NCBI RefSeq assembly: GCF_000967545.1 | Contig: NZ_JXXV01000016.1 | Span: 310,001-374,000, forward strand | Source: Vibrio galatheae | GTDB taxonomy: Bacteria > Pseudomonadota > Gammaproteobacteria > Enterobacterales > Vibrionaceae | Direction of reading: 5' to 3' | DNA: 64,000 nt | Part shown: positions 46,007-54,915 of the stretch, piece by piece | How the letters are laid out: each line of letters opens with the position of its first letter | How positions within the stretch are numbered: the first letter of the stretch is position 1 | Notes under the pieces: generated by a model | Database searches by the model: none | What the model was told of the DNA's origin: nothing | Seen by the model: only the letters and a program-made list of their open reading frames with translations | Program-made: the position numbers and the translations under genes

Positions 46007-47038
46007 ATGCTTGATCAAACTCATTCGGATGCCATTTGGCATCGTATTAATCAAAAGACCAAACCGCTTGGTGCGCTTGGCCAATTGGAAATGCTCGCTC
46101 ACCAAATTGCACTCATTCAAAGCCAGTATTCTTGTGACGCTGTCACTGAGATTGAGATCAATCAACCGACCGCCATCGTTTTTGCCGGCGATCATGGCAT
46201 CGCTGATGAAGGCGTAAGTATTGCACCAAGTGCAGTGACTCAGCAGATGGTGCTCAACTTTCTTGCTGGTGGCGCGGCCATCAATTGTTTCTGTCGCACT
46301 AATCAGGTTGCGCTTAAAGTTGTCGATGCAGGGATTCTGCTGCCCGTTGACCATTCATCGGAGGATTTTATTGTCCAACGATTGGGTTCACGGACACACA
46401 ATTTTGCTCAGCAAGCCGCGATGACGGTTGCGACGGCTGAACGCGGAATCGCATTGGGTAAAGCCTTGGTAAAACGTGTCATTGAGTCCGGTTCCAATAT
46501 CGTGATGTTTGGTGAAATGGGCATCGGCAACACCAGCAGTGCAGCGGCGATTTTAAGTGCGCTAAGTGGCAAAGAAGCGAGCGATTGTGTCGGGCGTGGC
46601 ACGGGCATTAGCGATCAGCAATGGTCGAAAAAAGTCGAACTGGTAACCAAAGCGGTATCTCGTTGTGAAGACCTTAGCGTTGTCGAGGTATTAGCCGAAG
46701 TTGGCGGGTTTGAAATTGTGCAGATGGTCGGTGGATTCCTTGCTGCGCGCGAAAGCAATACACCGGTCATAGTCGATGGTTTTATTGTCTCTGCCGCGGC
46801 CTACGCCGCATGCTTGATTGAACCAACATGTCGTGATGTGATGATTTTTGCCCATCAGTCCCATGAAGTGGGTCATCAAGCTCTACTGAGTGAACTCAAT
46901 GCTCAACCTCTACTTGATCTCTCGCTACGTTTGGGTGAGGGAACAGGTGCCGTACTGGCGATGCCATTGATACGTGCCGCCGCTGAATTTTATAACCACA
47001 TGGCAAGCTTTGAAGAAGCGGGTGTGGTTGTCGATTGA
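46007..47038 (+). CDS. cobT: Nicotinate-nucleotide-dimethylbenzimidazole phosphoribosyltransferase
   Basis: A 343-residue enzyme that makes alpha-ribazole 5'-phosphate from the lower-ligand base and nicotinate mononucleotide. Family segments: [12 protein letters not shown] (about 17-28), [14 protein letters not shown] (about 64-77), [15 protein letters not shown] (about 167-181), and the catalytic Glu in [15 protein letters not shown] (about 312-326). It overlaps cobS at TGATG. First gene of cobTSUC. Confidence 0.96.
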   Translation: MLDQTHSDAIWHRINQKTKPLGALGQLEMLAHQIALIQSQYSCDAVTEIEINQPTAIVFAGDHGIADEGVSIAPSAVTQQMVLNFLAGGAAINCFCRTNQVALKVVDAGILLPVDHSSEDFIVQRLGSRTHNFAQQAAMTVATAERGIALGKALVKRVIESGSNIVMFGEMGIGNTSSAAAILSALSGKEASDCVGRGTGISDQQWSKKVELVTKAVSRCEDLSVVEVLAEVGGFEIVQMVGGFLAARESNTPVIVDGFIVSAAAYAACLIEPTCRDVMIFAHQSHEVGHQALLSELNAQPLLDLSLRLGEGTGAVLAMPLIRAAAEFYNHMASFEEAGVVVD

Positions 47039-47811
47039 TGGCTATGCTCAAGTATCAATATCAATTGTTTATGCTGGCATTGGGGTTCTTTTCTCGTCTT
47101 CCCATACCACAAGGCATTCCTTACAGTGAGCAGCGCATGAACCAAGCTGGGCGATACTTCGCTGCGGTTGGCGTTTTGCTTGGCGTTTTATGCGCGCTGG
47201 TGTTATGGGGAGCCCAGTTGCTATTTCCGGCGAGTGTTGCCATCTTGGTTATGATGGTGTTTAGCTTGTTGCTCACTGGGGCCTTTCACGAAGATGGCTT
47301 GACCGATATGGCAGATGGTATTGGCGGCGGTATGACGTTGGAGCGCCGTCTGACGATTATGAAAGATAGCCGGATTGGCACCTATGGTGCGAGCGCATTA
47401 ATAATGGCACTGCTGGCAAAATTTGTCTTGCTGTCTGAGCTGATACATTACCAACATACCCTAGTGGTCATCGTGATTGCCTACGCGTTAAGTCGTGCTA
47501 TCGCAGCATCTCTAATCTATGACATGCCATATGTCAGCGCTACGGATGGCAGTAAGAGCAAGCCGCTTGCTCAGCAACAATCTAGACTCGAATTGTCCGT
47601 CCTACTCGTTACCGGTGTTTTACCTTGTTTGCTGCTAGGACTGACGATCACGCTTTGGCTGATTACCGTCATGCTGGTGTTTAGAATGCTGTTTAAGAGC
47701 TGGTTAACGGCTCGCCTCGGTGGTTTTACAGGCGACTGCCTCGGCGCAGCTCAACAACTCTCTGAAATACTAATCTATCTCACTTTGCTAGCAATATGGG
47801 GGCACAGCTAA
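47038..47811 (+). CDS. cobS: Adenosylcobinamide-GDP ribazoletransferase
   Basis: A 257-residue membrane enzyme (about six helices) joining alpha-ribazole phosphate to adenosylcobinamide-GDP, completing cobalamin. The metal-binding motif [18 protein letters not shown] (about 80-97) is intact, followed by RIGTYGA. The ATG at 47038 shares a base with the cobT stop codon; a TTG one codon earlier is possible. Confidence 0.95.
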   Translation: MAMLKYQYQLFMLALGFFSRLPIPQGIPYSEQRMNQAGRYFAAVGVLLGVLCALVLWGAQLLFPASVAILVMMVFSLLLTGAFHEDGLTDMADGIGGGMTLERRLTIMKDSRIGTYGASALIMALLAKFVLLSELIHYQHTLVVIVIAYALSRAIAASLIYDMPYVSATDGSKSKPLAQQQSRLELSVLLVTGVLPCLLLGLTITLWLITVMLVFRMLFKSWLTARLGGFTGDCLGAAQQLSEILIYLTLLAIWGHS

Positions 47812-48353
47812 TGACGATCCACTTGGTTTTGGGAGGCGCACGCTCCGGCAAATCAAGTTTTGCCGAAGCTCAAGCACAGAAGCTAAGTAGCCAAAAAGCG
47901 AAACATTATGTGGCGACGGCGATTGCTTTTGATGATGAGATGAAAAAGCGTATTGCACATCATCAAGCGTCACGTGATGAGGAGTGGGTGGAACACGAGT
48001 GTCCAATTCAATTACCCGACTTGTTGGCTACATTTAGCGACCAAGATGTGGTGCTGGTTGACTGTTTGACCTTGTGGATCAACAACATCATTTATAATGA
48101 TGGCGAAACTTTGCATGAGACCAAGATAAAGCAGCAAGTAGTGCGATTAACGAAAACTCTAGAGCAATCTCAGGCAGATATTATATTGGTGTCTAATGAA
48201 GTGGGGTTAGGGGTGATTCCTCTCGGGCAAGTGTCGCGCTTGTTTGTTGACCATGCTGGGTGGACGAACCAAGCTATTGCTCGTATTGCTGATAAGGTGA
48301 CATTTGTTGCCGCAGGTTTACCCATGCCGCTCAAGGGGTCAACCGATGGATGA
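47811..48353 (+). CDS. cobU: Adenosylcobinamide kinase/guanylyltransferase
   Basis: A 180-residue bifunctional enzyme that phosphorylates adenosylcobinamide and transfers GMP. The P-loop is LVLGGARSGKSSFAEAQA (about 5-22). The guanylylated histidine is in KRIAHHQASRDEEW (about 46-59), and VDCLTLWINN and VSNEVGLGVIP are present. The start at 47811 lies in the TAATG junction with cobS; overlap with cobC is 8 bases. Confidence 0.95.
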   Translation: MTIHLVLGGARSGKSSFAEAQAQKLSSQKAKHYVATAIAFDDEMKKRIAHHQASRDEEWVEHECPIQLPDLLATFSDQDVVLVDCLTLWINNIIYNDGETLHETKIKQQVVRLTKTLEQSQADIILVSNEVGLGVIPLGQVSRLFVDHAGWTNQAIARIADKVTFVAAGLPMPLKGSTDG

Positions 48354-48978
48354 AATAACGGTAGCGCAAACCTTCAATGTTTATCTGGTTCGCCACGGTA
48401 AGACAGTTGGCGAGCCAGCGCTTTATGGCCACACGGACGTAGCAGTGGCTGCGGATAGGCAACAGGCCATTTGCCACAGTTTACTCAAAGAGGCGCTGCA
48501 GTTTTCTGCGTTGCAAACTTCTCCACTTAAGCGATGTCGCGAATTGGCCGAGCAAATTAAGGCGAGCCAACCTGAGTTGCTGCTGGATGTAAATCAAGAT
48601 TGGCAGGAGATGTATTTTGGCGTGCTTGATGGTGTGCCGTTTGAGCAGGCCAAATCATCATGGCCGCTATTGGATGCGTTTTGGCAAAATCCAAGCAAGA
48701 ATCCATTACCTAGTGCGGAGCCGTTGGGTGATTTTTATTGCCGAGTGTCTAACGCTTGGCAAGCATTTGCTAAAACTGTCGACAAAGACACACTAATCGT
48801 CTGCCATGGCGGTACGATAAGAATGATTCTTGCTTGTCTACTCAACTTAGACTGGCGCAACGCCGCGCTTTACTCGACGTTGAATATTGCTCATCAATCA
48901 TTAACGCACATACAGATCACCAATGCAGACCAGATTTACTTTCGGGTTTGCACGATAGGGAAACCGTTAACCGGATAA
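48346..48978 (+). CDS. cobC: Alpha-ribazole-5'-phosphate phosphatase
   Basis: A 210-residue histidine phosphatase. The catalytic motif is VYLVRHGKT (about 12-20), followed by QTSPLKRC (about 62-69) and the second histidine in VCHGGTIRMIL (about 152-162). It removes phosphate in nucleotide-loop assembly. Start MDEITVAQ at 48346 overlaps cobU, as is common in the operon. Confidence 0.93.
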   Translation: MDEITVAQTFNVYLVRHGKTVGEPALYGHTDVAVAADRQQAICHSLLKEALQFSALQTSPLKRCRELAEQIKASQPELLLDVNQDWQEMYFGVLDGVPFEQAKSSWPLLDAFWQNPSKNPLPSAEPLGDFYCRVSNAWQAFAKTVDKDTLIVCHGGTIRMILACLLNLDWRNAALYSTLNIAHQSLTHIQITNADQIYFRVCTIGKPLTG

Positions 48979-48991
48979 CTAAGGAAATAGA

Positions 48992-50782
48992 ATGACTGCA
49001 CCTAGCTGGAATTTATCCATTGCTTATCAAGATCTTAATGACCCAAAAATTGAACAAGATATTGTACTGATCAAACAGTGTATTCAGGCATTGGACCTAC
49101 ATGTAGATAACCGAGATTCCGTCTCGGTGGCACAGAATGCAATTCAGACTAGCGAAGCTGCGGGCCAGCTTTTAGCGACCATCAATACTTTCGCCCAGTG
49201 CCATGCTTCAATCGATGCGACCGACTCTGAGGCGAAAGCTTTGGTAGGGCGAGTGGCTAAGTTGAATTCTGAGCTTTCACAAGCCTTTGCGCCTTACGAG
49301 AATACACTCACCAAAGCACCTGATAGTTTTATTACTGATGTGCTAAACCATGATAGCCCAGATGTCGCCGGTCAAGCATTTCAAATTGAATGTACGCGTA
49401 AGCTCGCAGCGACCAAGTTGAGTGTGGCAGAAGAGCAGCTTCTCACAGCGATGGAAGTGGATGGGCGCGATGCATGGGGTAGGTTGTATGACAACATTAC
49501 CGGTTCACTGCAGGTTACCCTCGGTGATGAGCAACAAAGCAAAATGGGTTTTTCGCAAGCTGCCAGCATCTTGTACGGCACAGACTTTGATCGCCAAGAA
49601 CCCGCATGGCGAGGCATACAACAGGCGATGGCCGAGAATCAAGAGTCGTTTGCTGCAATATTAAATGCATTGTCAGGCTGGCGTTTAACTGAATATCAGA
49701 AACGCTCGAGCCAAACTGATGTCCATTTCCTCGATCCCAGTTTGCATGAGAGTCGTATTCAGCCGCAAACTTTAGATGCCATGATGTCAGTGGCCAAACA
49801 AAATCGTGAAATTGGACAAAAGGCTGGCAGGCTGATGGCGCGTGTCCATGGTTTAGAGCAGATGCGTCCTTGGAATCAATTAGCAGGTATGCCTAGCCTT
49901 ACCCAAGCTGAGCCGACGGTTTATCGTTTTGATCAGGCGATCGAAATTATTCGTGCTGCATTTTCTCACGTAGATCCAGAGATGGCCGAATTTGTCGACG
50001 TCATGATTGAAAACGGTTGGATAGACGCGGAACCAACAGAAAATCGCCGACTTGGCGCTTACTGCACCAAGTTTGCCGCGACAAGAACGCCTTTGGTCTT
50101 TATGACATGGGGTGGTAGCCGCTCTGATCTACTGACATTGGCGCATGAGCTTGGTCATGCCTTCCATAACTGGGTTATGCGTGACATGCCGTTATGTCAA
50201 ACTCGCTACCCGATGACGCTAGCAGAAACCGCGTCTATCTTTGCTGAGAATGTTGTTCGCGATTATCTGCTTGAACAAGTGGAAAGCCGTGAGGAAAAAC
50301 TCGAAATGTTATGGGAAGAGCTGTCGAGTTGTTACGCGTTAATGGTCAACATTCCAGTGCGTTTTGAATTCGAAAAACGTTTTTACGAGCAACGCAGTGG
50401 CGGCGAATTTACCCCGTCGCAACTGTGCCAATTGATGAGTGAAACGTGGACTGAGTGGTATGGTGACTCGATGTCAGAGCCAGATCCTTATTTTTGGGCG
50501 AGCAAACTGCATTTTTCTATCTCTGAAGTCAGCTTTTACAATTATCCGTATTTGTTTGGTTATTTATTCAGTATTGGCGTCTATGCGCAGAGAACCAGCA
50601 AGGGCGCACAGTTCTATACTGACTATGTCAATCTGCTGCGTGACACAGGCTCAATGATGGCTGAAGAGGTGGTGGGTAAACACCTTGGTATGGATTTATC
50701 TAAGCCAGATTTCTGGCAGCAGAGCATTGATCGTGTAAAAGAAAAAATTGATCAATTTGAGTTGTTGTTAGATCAAGAATAA
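48992..50782 (+). CDS. pepF: M3-family oligoendopeptidase (PepF type)
   Basis: A 596-residue cytoplasmic zinc peptidase. The active site is LTLAHELGHAFHNW (HEXXH, about 384-397) with the third ligand Glu in MTLAETASIFAEN about 25 residues later. The size and the PepF/M3 opening (ASID-x-SEAKALVGR) fit the family. It trims peptides of about 7-17 residues. TAAGGAAA precedes ATG. It follows cobC by 13 bases, so it may be co-transcribed with the cob genes. Confidence 0.93.
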   Translation: MTAPSWNLSIAYQDLNDPKIEQDIVLIKQCIQALDLHVDNRDSVSVAQNAIQTSEAAGQLLATINTFAQCHASIDATDSEAKALVGRVAKLNSELSQAFAPYENTLTKAPDSFITDVLNHDSPDVAGQAFQIECTRKLAATKLSVAEEQLLTAMEVDGRDAWGRLYDNITGSLQVTLGDEQQSKMGFSQAASILYGTDFDRQEPAWRGIQQAMAENQESFAAILNALSGWRLTEYQKRSSQTDVHFLDPSLHESRIQPQTLDAMMSVAKQNREIGQKAGRLMARVHGLEQMRPWNQLAGMPSLTQAEPTVYRFDQAIEIIRAAFSHVDPEMAEFVDVMIENGWIDAEPTENRRLGAYCTKFAATRTPLVFMTWGGSRSDLLTLAHELGHAFHNWVMRDMPLCQTRYPMTLAETASIFAENVVRDYLLEQVESREEKLEMLWEELSSCYALMVNIPVRFEFEKRFYEQRSGGEFTPSQLCQLMSETWTEWYGDSMSEPDPYFWASKLHFSISEVSFYNYPYLFGYLFSIGVYAQRTSKGAQFYTDYVNLLRDTGSMMAEEVVGKHLGMDLSKPDFWQQSIDRVKEKIDQFELLLDQE

Positions 50783-50835
50783 ATCACGATACTATAGCCA
50801 AGAAATCTCATTTAATGAGATGATTTGCAAACATC

Positions 50836-50867
50836 AATTAGCCGAGCGAATGCTCGGCTAATTTCGT
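50836..50867 (+). terminator. Intrinsic terminator after pepF
   Basis: A perfect 12-bp stem AATTAGCCGAGC/GCTCGGCTAATT (50836-50847 with 50852-50863) with a GAAT tetraloop. The T run is short (TTTCG). Confidence 0.75.
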
Positions 50868-51015
50868 ACAGCGAGATAATTCTTAATCTCCGTAAGGAGA
50901 GGAATTGGATAAATTACGATGAGGCACACGATTTGTGTCAATAAGTGGGATCACTTCTACATAATTTGTCTGAGCAATTCATTAACATACCCGCTGTGCA
51001 ATAAAGGAGTAGCGC

Positions 51016-52044
51016 ATGACGAAAACCCTCTTTCGCCAATCTTTTCTTTTTGACAGCTTAGACTTAGAACAAGAAATGCCAGCCGGTGAGCTAACCGTAG
51101 CTGGTGGAGTTGTCTTTAAATTACATCAACGTGGTGTGTTGGAGGTGATTCCTGCCAACCTGACAGCGGACAGTAAACACATCATTATTTCATGTGGTAT
51201 TCATGGCGATGAAACCGCACCGATGGAAATTGCCGATAAAATCATCACGGATATCCAAACGGGTTTTCAACCCGTGACAGAACGTTTGCTGTTTATCAAT
51301 GCTCATCCTGAAGCGACTAATGCTCATACACGTTTTATCGAAACCAATCTGAATCGTCTGTTTGATGACAAAGAATACCAACCTTCTAAAGAGTTAGAGA
51401 TAGCCAAAGACTTAAAACGAGTCGTTACAGAGTTTTATCAAGACACTCCGCAAGATAAGCGTTGGCACCTTGATCTACACTGCGCAATCCGACTTTCTAA
51501 GCACTATTCATTTGTCGTCAGCCCGAAAGTTCGTCACCCGGTACGCGGTGAAGCCTTGATGAAGTTTGTTGCGAGTGCTCATCTTGATGCGGTGATGTTT
51601 TCTAACGCGCCGTCAAGTACCTTTAGTTGGTTTAGTGCCGAAAACTTTGGCGCTCAGGCGCTCACGGTCGAGTTAGGGCGAGTGGCAAGAATCGGTGAAA
51701 ACGAGCTAGATAAACTGGTGGCGTTTGATCTTGCACTGCGTGATCTGGTTTCAAACAGTGAATCAGAGCATTTACCCCGTAAGCCGATTATGTATCGTGT
51801 CAGTCGCACCATAGTTCGCATCCATGACGATTTTGATTTCCTATTTGACGACAACGTTGAAAATTTCACCGCGTTTAAGCACGGTGAAGTATTCGGTCAT
51901 GATGGTGATAAACCATTAATGGCCAAAAATGAAGGTGAGGCAATCGTATTCCCTAACCGTCATGTCGCCATTGGTCAGCGTGCCGCCTTGATGGTGTGTC
52001 CGGTCAAAACACGTTATGAAGAAGGGCAGATAGTATACGATTGA
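51016..52044 (+). CDS. astE: Succinylglutamate desuccinylase
   Basis: A 342-residue zinc enzyme releasing glutamate and succinate, last step of the arginine succinyltransferase (AST) pathway. Zinc ligands are in [13 protein letters not shown] (HxxE, about 56-68) and LDLHCAIR (about 154-161); catalytic Glu lies in [12 protein letters not shown] (about 216-227). The length fits AstE (about 320-345). It stands apart from other ast genes, as in vibrios. AAAGGAG lies ahead of ATG. Confidence 0.93.
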   Translation: MTKTLFRQSFLFDSLDLEQEMPAGELTVAGGVVFKLHQRGVLEVIPANLTADSKHIIISCGIHGDETAPMEIADKIITDIQTGFQPVTERLLFINAHPEATNAHTRFIETNLNRLFDDKEYQPSKELEIAKDLKRVVTEFYQDTPQDKRWHLDLHCAIRLSKHYSFVVSPKVRHPVRGEALMKFVASAHLDAVMFSNAPSSTFSWFSAENFGAQALTVELGRVARIGENELDKLVAFDLALRDLVSNSESEHLPRKPIMYRVSRTIVRIHDDFDFLFDDNVENFTAFKHGEVFGHDGDKPLMAKNEGEAIVFPNRHVAIGQRAALMVCPVKTRYEEGQIVYD

Positions 52045-52075
52045 TCAACTATTCTGTTGGCAAGCTTTCTATTTT

Positions 52076-52110
52076 AATGGCTTAACGGTATCGTTAAGCC
52101 ATTATTTTTT
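52076..52110 (+). terminator. Strong intrinsic terminator after astE
   Basis: A perfect 12-bp stem AATGGCTTAACG/CGTTAAGCCATT (52076-52087 with 52092-52103), GTAT loop, followed by ATTTTTT. It ends only 20 bases before the btuC ATG. Confidence 0.95.
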
Positions 52111-52129
52111 GTCGACTTTGCTAGACAAC

Positions 52130-53125
52130 ATGGAATTTACTCAGCTACTCGAACGTAGACGTCAACGGTGGACGCGCTTTGCTCTTTTGTTCACTCTTTT
52201 TCTTGTATTCATTAGCGGCTTGTATTTAGTCGTTGGCGAAGTTTTTATCTCTCCACTTGAGGAGCTTTCCGCGCTCGAGGAACAACTGATACTGCAACTC
52301 CGCTTGCCGCGACTTCTTGCTGCGTTGGCTGTTGGTGCCTCTTTGGCGGTATCGGGAGCGGTGTTGCAAGTGTTACTCGGCAATGTGCTGGCAGAACCGG
52401 GTGTATTGGGTATCTCAGGTGGCGCGAGTGTGTTGATGGTTTTGGTGTTATTTTTTGCCCCTGCATTAGCTACTCCATTCGGCTTTATGCTCGCCGCCGT
52501 TATCGGTGCGTTAGCTTTTACCATACTGCTCGTGTTCATCGCTAAAAGTATGTGCTTAACCACAACGCGTTTGCTGCTGGTTGGCGTTGCGCTTGGCATC
52601 TTGTCTGGTGCCGTGGTGACTTGGGCATTCTATTTTAGTGATGATCTCAGCCTACGCCAGTTGATGTACTGGCTAATGGGCAGTATTGGTGCGGCAAGTT
52701 GGTATCATCATCTTCTATCGCTCATTCTCTTACCGGTACTTATTTGGTTGTGCTGCAAAGGAAGCTTGCTCGACAAACTCATGATGGGCGAGCAACATGC
52801 AAAACAGTTGGGGGTGGATGTTGATCAAGCTCGCTGGCAACTCATCTGTGCGGTGTCCATTTTAGTCGGCGGTGCGGTCGCATTAGGTGGTGTGATTGGT
52901 TTTGTTGGACTGGTTGTACCGCATTTACTCAGGCTTGCGCTAGGCAGTGAAAATCGCTATCTGTTACCCATCTCAGCGCTTGCGGGGGCAATATTAGTGG
53001 TACTTGCAGATCTCATCGCGAGAACCGCGCTGGACTCTGCTGAGCTGCCATTGGGTGTGGTCACCACGTCAATTGGTGCGCCAATCTTTATCTGGATGTT
53101 GGTAAGTCATCATGATTCACGTTAA
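52130..53125 (+). CDS. btuC: Vitamin B12 ABC transporter permease
   Basis: A 331-residue protein with about ten helices, FecCD family. [43 protein letters not shown] (about 58-100) has the family signature, and [16 protein letters not shown] (about 261-276) is the coupling-loop region. ATG at 52130 gives the E. coli BtuC length; an in-frame TTG at 52109 is possible. No clear Shine-Dalgarno is seen and it lies just after the astE terminator. It overlaps btuD by 14 bases. Confidence 0.92.
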   Translation: MEFTQLLERRRQRWTRFALLFTLFLVFISGLYLVVGEVFISPLEELSALEEQLILQLRLPRLLAALAVGASLAVSGAVLQVLLGNVLAEPGVLGISGGASVLMVLVLFFAPALATPFGFMLAAVIGALAFTILLVFIAKSMCLTTTRLLLVGVALGILSGAVVTWAFYFSDDLSLRQLMYWLMGSIGAASWYHHLLSLILLPVLIWLCCKGSLLDKLMMGEQHAKQLGVDVDQARWQLICAVSILVGGAVALGGVIGFVGLVVPHLLRLALGSENRYLLPISALAGAILVVLADLIARTALDSAELPLGVVTTSIGAPIFIWMLVSHHDSR

Positions 53126-53867
53126 TAGCCTGTCTGTCGGTTCGCGCTTGTTACCGCTGTCATTTTCGGTTTCTGCTGGCGAAATTCTGCATGTGATTGG
53201 CCCAAACGGCAGCGGCAAAAGTACTCTACTCTCGGCCGTAGCTGGTTTATTGGATTTTAACGGCGAGGCGACCATCTTTGAGCAAGATGTGCAACATGCA
53301 TCGGTTGAAGCGCTGGCGAGTTGCCGAGCGTTTTTGATGCAGAGTGATCGACCTGCGTTTAATCTTGATGTGGTTCACTATCTCTCTTTGTCTCTGCCCG
53401 CGTCATTGAAAACGACGTCAACAGAGCTCACTGGTGTCATTGAACAGCTCGCCCAGCTATTGGAAATCGACGACAAATTGCATCGCTCAATTTATCACTT
53501 GTCGGGCGGAGAATGGCAGAGGGTGAGATTGTGTGCCATATGCCTGCAGATTTGGCCGACGTTAAACCCGCGCGCCAGATTGCTGATTCTTGATGAGCCA
53601 GCTGCACCACTCGATATCGGTCAAGAAACCTTGCTGTATAAGCTCATCCAGCGGGTGGCAGATATGGGTATTGCGGTAATTATGTCTAACCATGATCTCA
53701 ACCGAACGCTCAAACATGCCGATAAGGCCTTGTTATTAGACAAAGGTGTACTGCAAAAAGTGGGGGAGGTCGAAGAGGCGCTTTCTGTATCTGAGTTGTC
53801 GCGCGTGTTTAGAACCGAGGTTCAGCGTGTCATTGTGGCTGATTCACCCGTATTGTTATTTGAATGA
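53112..53867 (+). CDS. btuD: Vitamin B12 ABC transporter ATPase
   Basis: A 251-residue ATPase: Walker [10 protein letters not shown] (about 33-41), Q-loop MQSDRP, signature [13 protein letters not shown] (about 131-143), Walker [13 protein letters not shown], and SNHDLN. With BtuC it imports corrinoids delivered by BtuF, whose gene is not in the window. The proximity to cobTSUC suits a corrinoid-salvage cluster. Confidence 0.93.
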   Translation: MIHVNSLSVGSRLLPLSFSVSAGEILHVIGPNGSGKSTLLSAVAGLLDFNGEATIFEQDVQHASVEALASCRAFLMQSDRPAFNLDVVHYLSLSLPASLKTTSTELTGVIEQLAQLLEIDDKLHRSIYHLSGGEWQRVRLCAICLQIWPTLNPRARLLILDEPAAPLDIGQETLLYKLIQRVADMGIAVIMSNHDLNRTLKHADKALLLDKGVLQKVGEVEEALSVSELSRVFRTEVQRVIVADSPVLLFE

Positions 53868-53941
53868 TGATACCCCTTTAGGGTTATGTTTGGTGCAGGC
53901 TGCACTCAAATCGATCGCTTTGCTCGCCGTAAAAAATTAGT

Positions 53942-53988
53942 GAATTTTAAAATTCGTTTAAAATCAATCAGTTAAAAATATTTTAAAC
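53942..53988. promoter_or_regulatory. AT-rich palindromes upstream of the sigma54 promoter
   Basis: A perfect 14-bp palindrome GAATTTTAAAATTC (53942-53955) is directly followed by an inverted repeat GTTTAAAA ... TTTTAAAC (53956-53963 with 53981-53988), 17 bases apart. They end at the -24 element. They could bind an enhancer-binding activator or IHF, but AT-rich symmetric sequence can arise by chance. Confidence 0.45.
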
Positions 53989-54005
53989 TTGGCACACAAT
54001 TGGCA
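53989..54005 (+). promoter_or_regulatory. Sigma54 (-24/-12) promoter
   Basis: TTGGCACACAATTGGCA contains the invariant GG (53991-53992) and GC (54003-54004) separated by exactly 10 bases, within TGGCAC-N5-TGGCA. Against the consensus TGGCACG-N4-TTGC it differs at the base after TGGCAC and at one base before GC. The start would be near 54016. Confidence 0.75.
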
Positions 54006-54015
54006 ATAGTAAGAA

Positions 54016-54160
54016 CGATACATTCTCGTTCTTGTTAGGCGGATTCAAGTGAATGTGGATACAAATATAGGTGGGTATCTATCTAAAGCTTGATGAAGTC
54101 CTGTTTTGACTATGGCAGCTTACGCCACCCAAGGGTTTACCCGAAGGTGGCGTCTTTTTA
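54016..54160 (+). ncRNA. Candidate sigma54-dependent small RNA, about 145 nt
   Basis: The transcript would run from about 54016 to an intrinsic terminator at 54122-54159: stem ACGCCACC/GGTGGCGT with an inner GGGTTTACCC, followed by TTTTT on the plus strand only. No good ORF lies between; a 14-codon frame (GTG at 54050) after AGGCGG is the only candidate. At the promoter end an inverted repeat AAGAACGA/TCGTTCTT (54011-54018 with 54026-54033) spans the start. The conserved Qrr core is absent and the sequence does not resemble GlmY/GlmZ. Lying on the plus strand before a minus-strand gene, it cannot be that gene's leader. Confidence 0.65.
54122..54159 (+). terminator. Intrinsic terminator of the candidate small RNA
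   Basis: 8-bp GC-rich outer stem (54122-54129 with 54147-54154) with a smaller inner hairpin, then CTTTTTA. The minus-strand equivalent lacks a T run, so it serves plus-strand transcription although the nearest plus gene ends 255 bases before. Confidence 0.85.
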
Positions 54161-54165
54161 TCTGC

Positions 54166-54747
54166 TTATTGTGTCAGCGGCGTGAGATCGGCTGGACGAT
54201 AGTAAACTGACTTAAGCACTTTACCCTGACGAATTGTCTTGGCGTCAGAAACAAAATCTTCGGCACATTTAGCGATGATGTAATCACCTTTTTGTACCGC
54301 CATTAATTTGATCCCTTGCTCAGCGTAGAAGACTTCTGTCTCGGCGTACTCTTGCTCGTTGCGACACACTTTGCTCATATTGCTTGAGTGCACCTCATCC
54401 CAACAAGGTAAGAAATCGATGCCGCGATTGATGGCAACATTAAGTAGCAAATCGATTAAGTAGCTAATGGCTAGGTTGGCTTCAATTTTGTCATCACCCA
54501 AATGCACCAAACGGCCCATCAATACATACACACTGTCGACAATGGCATCAGCTTGTTCAGTTTTGTTGTCGGCTTCTGCGAGTTCTGTCAGTTCTTCAAT
54601 CGCCAGAGAAGTATGCAGCGTATCGGCTTTGTCGTCTAAACTATCTGGAGAAGCCACTGGTAAATCGAAAGTGCTACGGAACTCTGAAATGTCACGGTAG
54701 AGGTGGTCGAAAATTTCGTTAGTCAATTTTGAAAGGCGCATATCCAT
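54166..54747 (-). CDS. MazG/HisE-like NTP pyrophosphohydrolase domain protein
   Basis: A 193-residue soluble protein. LHTSLAIEELTELAEADNKTEQADAIVDSVYVLMGRL (about 44-80) has the EExxE ... DxxxD arrangement of all-alpha NTP pyrophosphohydrolases. The C-terminal half (about 125-193) has no recognised motif. It probably hydrolyses a (deoxy)nucleotide triphosphate or a related compound; the substrate is unknown. Start at 54747 or two codons later. Confidence 0.75.
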   Translation of the reverse strand: MDMRLSKLTNEIFDHLYRDISEFRSTFDLPVASPDSLDDKADTLHTSLAIEELTELAEADNKTEQADAIVDSVYVLMGRLVHLGDDKIEANLAISYLIDLLLNVAINRGIDFLPCWDEVHSSNMSKVCRNEQEYAETEVFYAEQGIKLMAVQKGDYIIAKCAEDFVSDAKTIRQGKVLKSVYYRPADLTPLTQ

Positions 54748-54915
54748 AAACCCGGATGTTTTTAAGATTGGCCAATACTACCAAAGCGGCTTAACTCTCG
54801 CTATGTGGTTTGGGCTAAATGGCAAATATTTAGCGCAGCAAATGAGAAAATAGTTGCATTGAATATTCGCCTAACCCTATCTTAAATATAACAAAATGAA
54901 CAACAAGAGGACGGT

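Noticed and set aside
54050..54094. Decayed flagellin gene
   Set aside because: Only about seven residues resemble flagellin N-termini and the frame stops after 14 codons; no further flagellin sequence follows.
53989..54160. Identification of the sigma54-driven RNA as a Qrr or as GlmY/GlmZ
   Set aside because: The Qrr core with its target-pairing region is absent, and no segment resembles the Glm RNAs.
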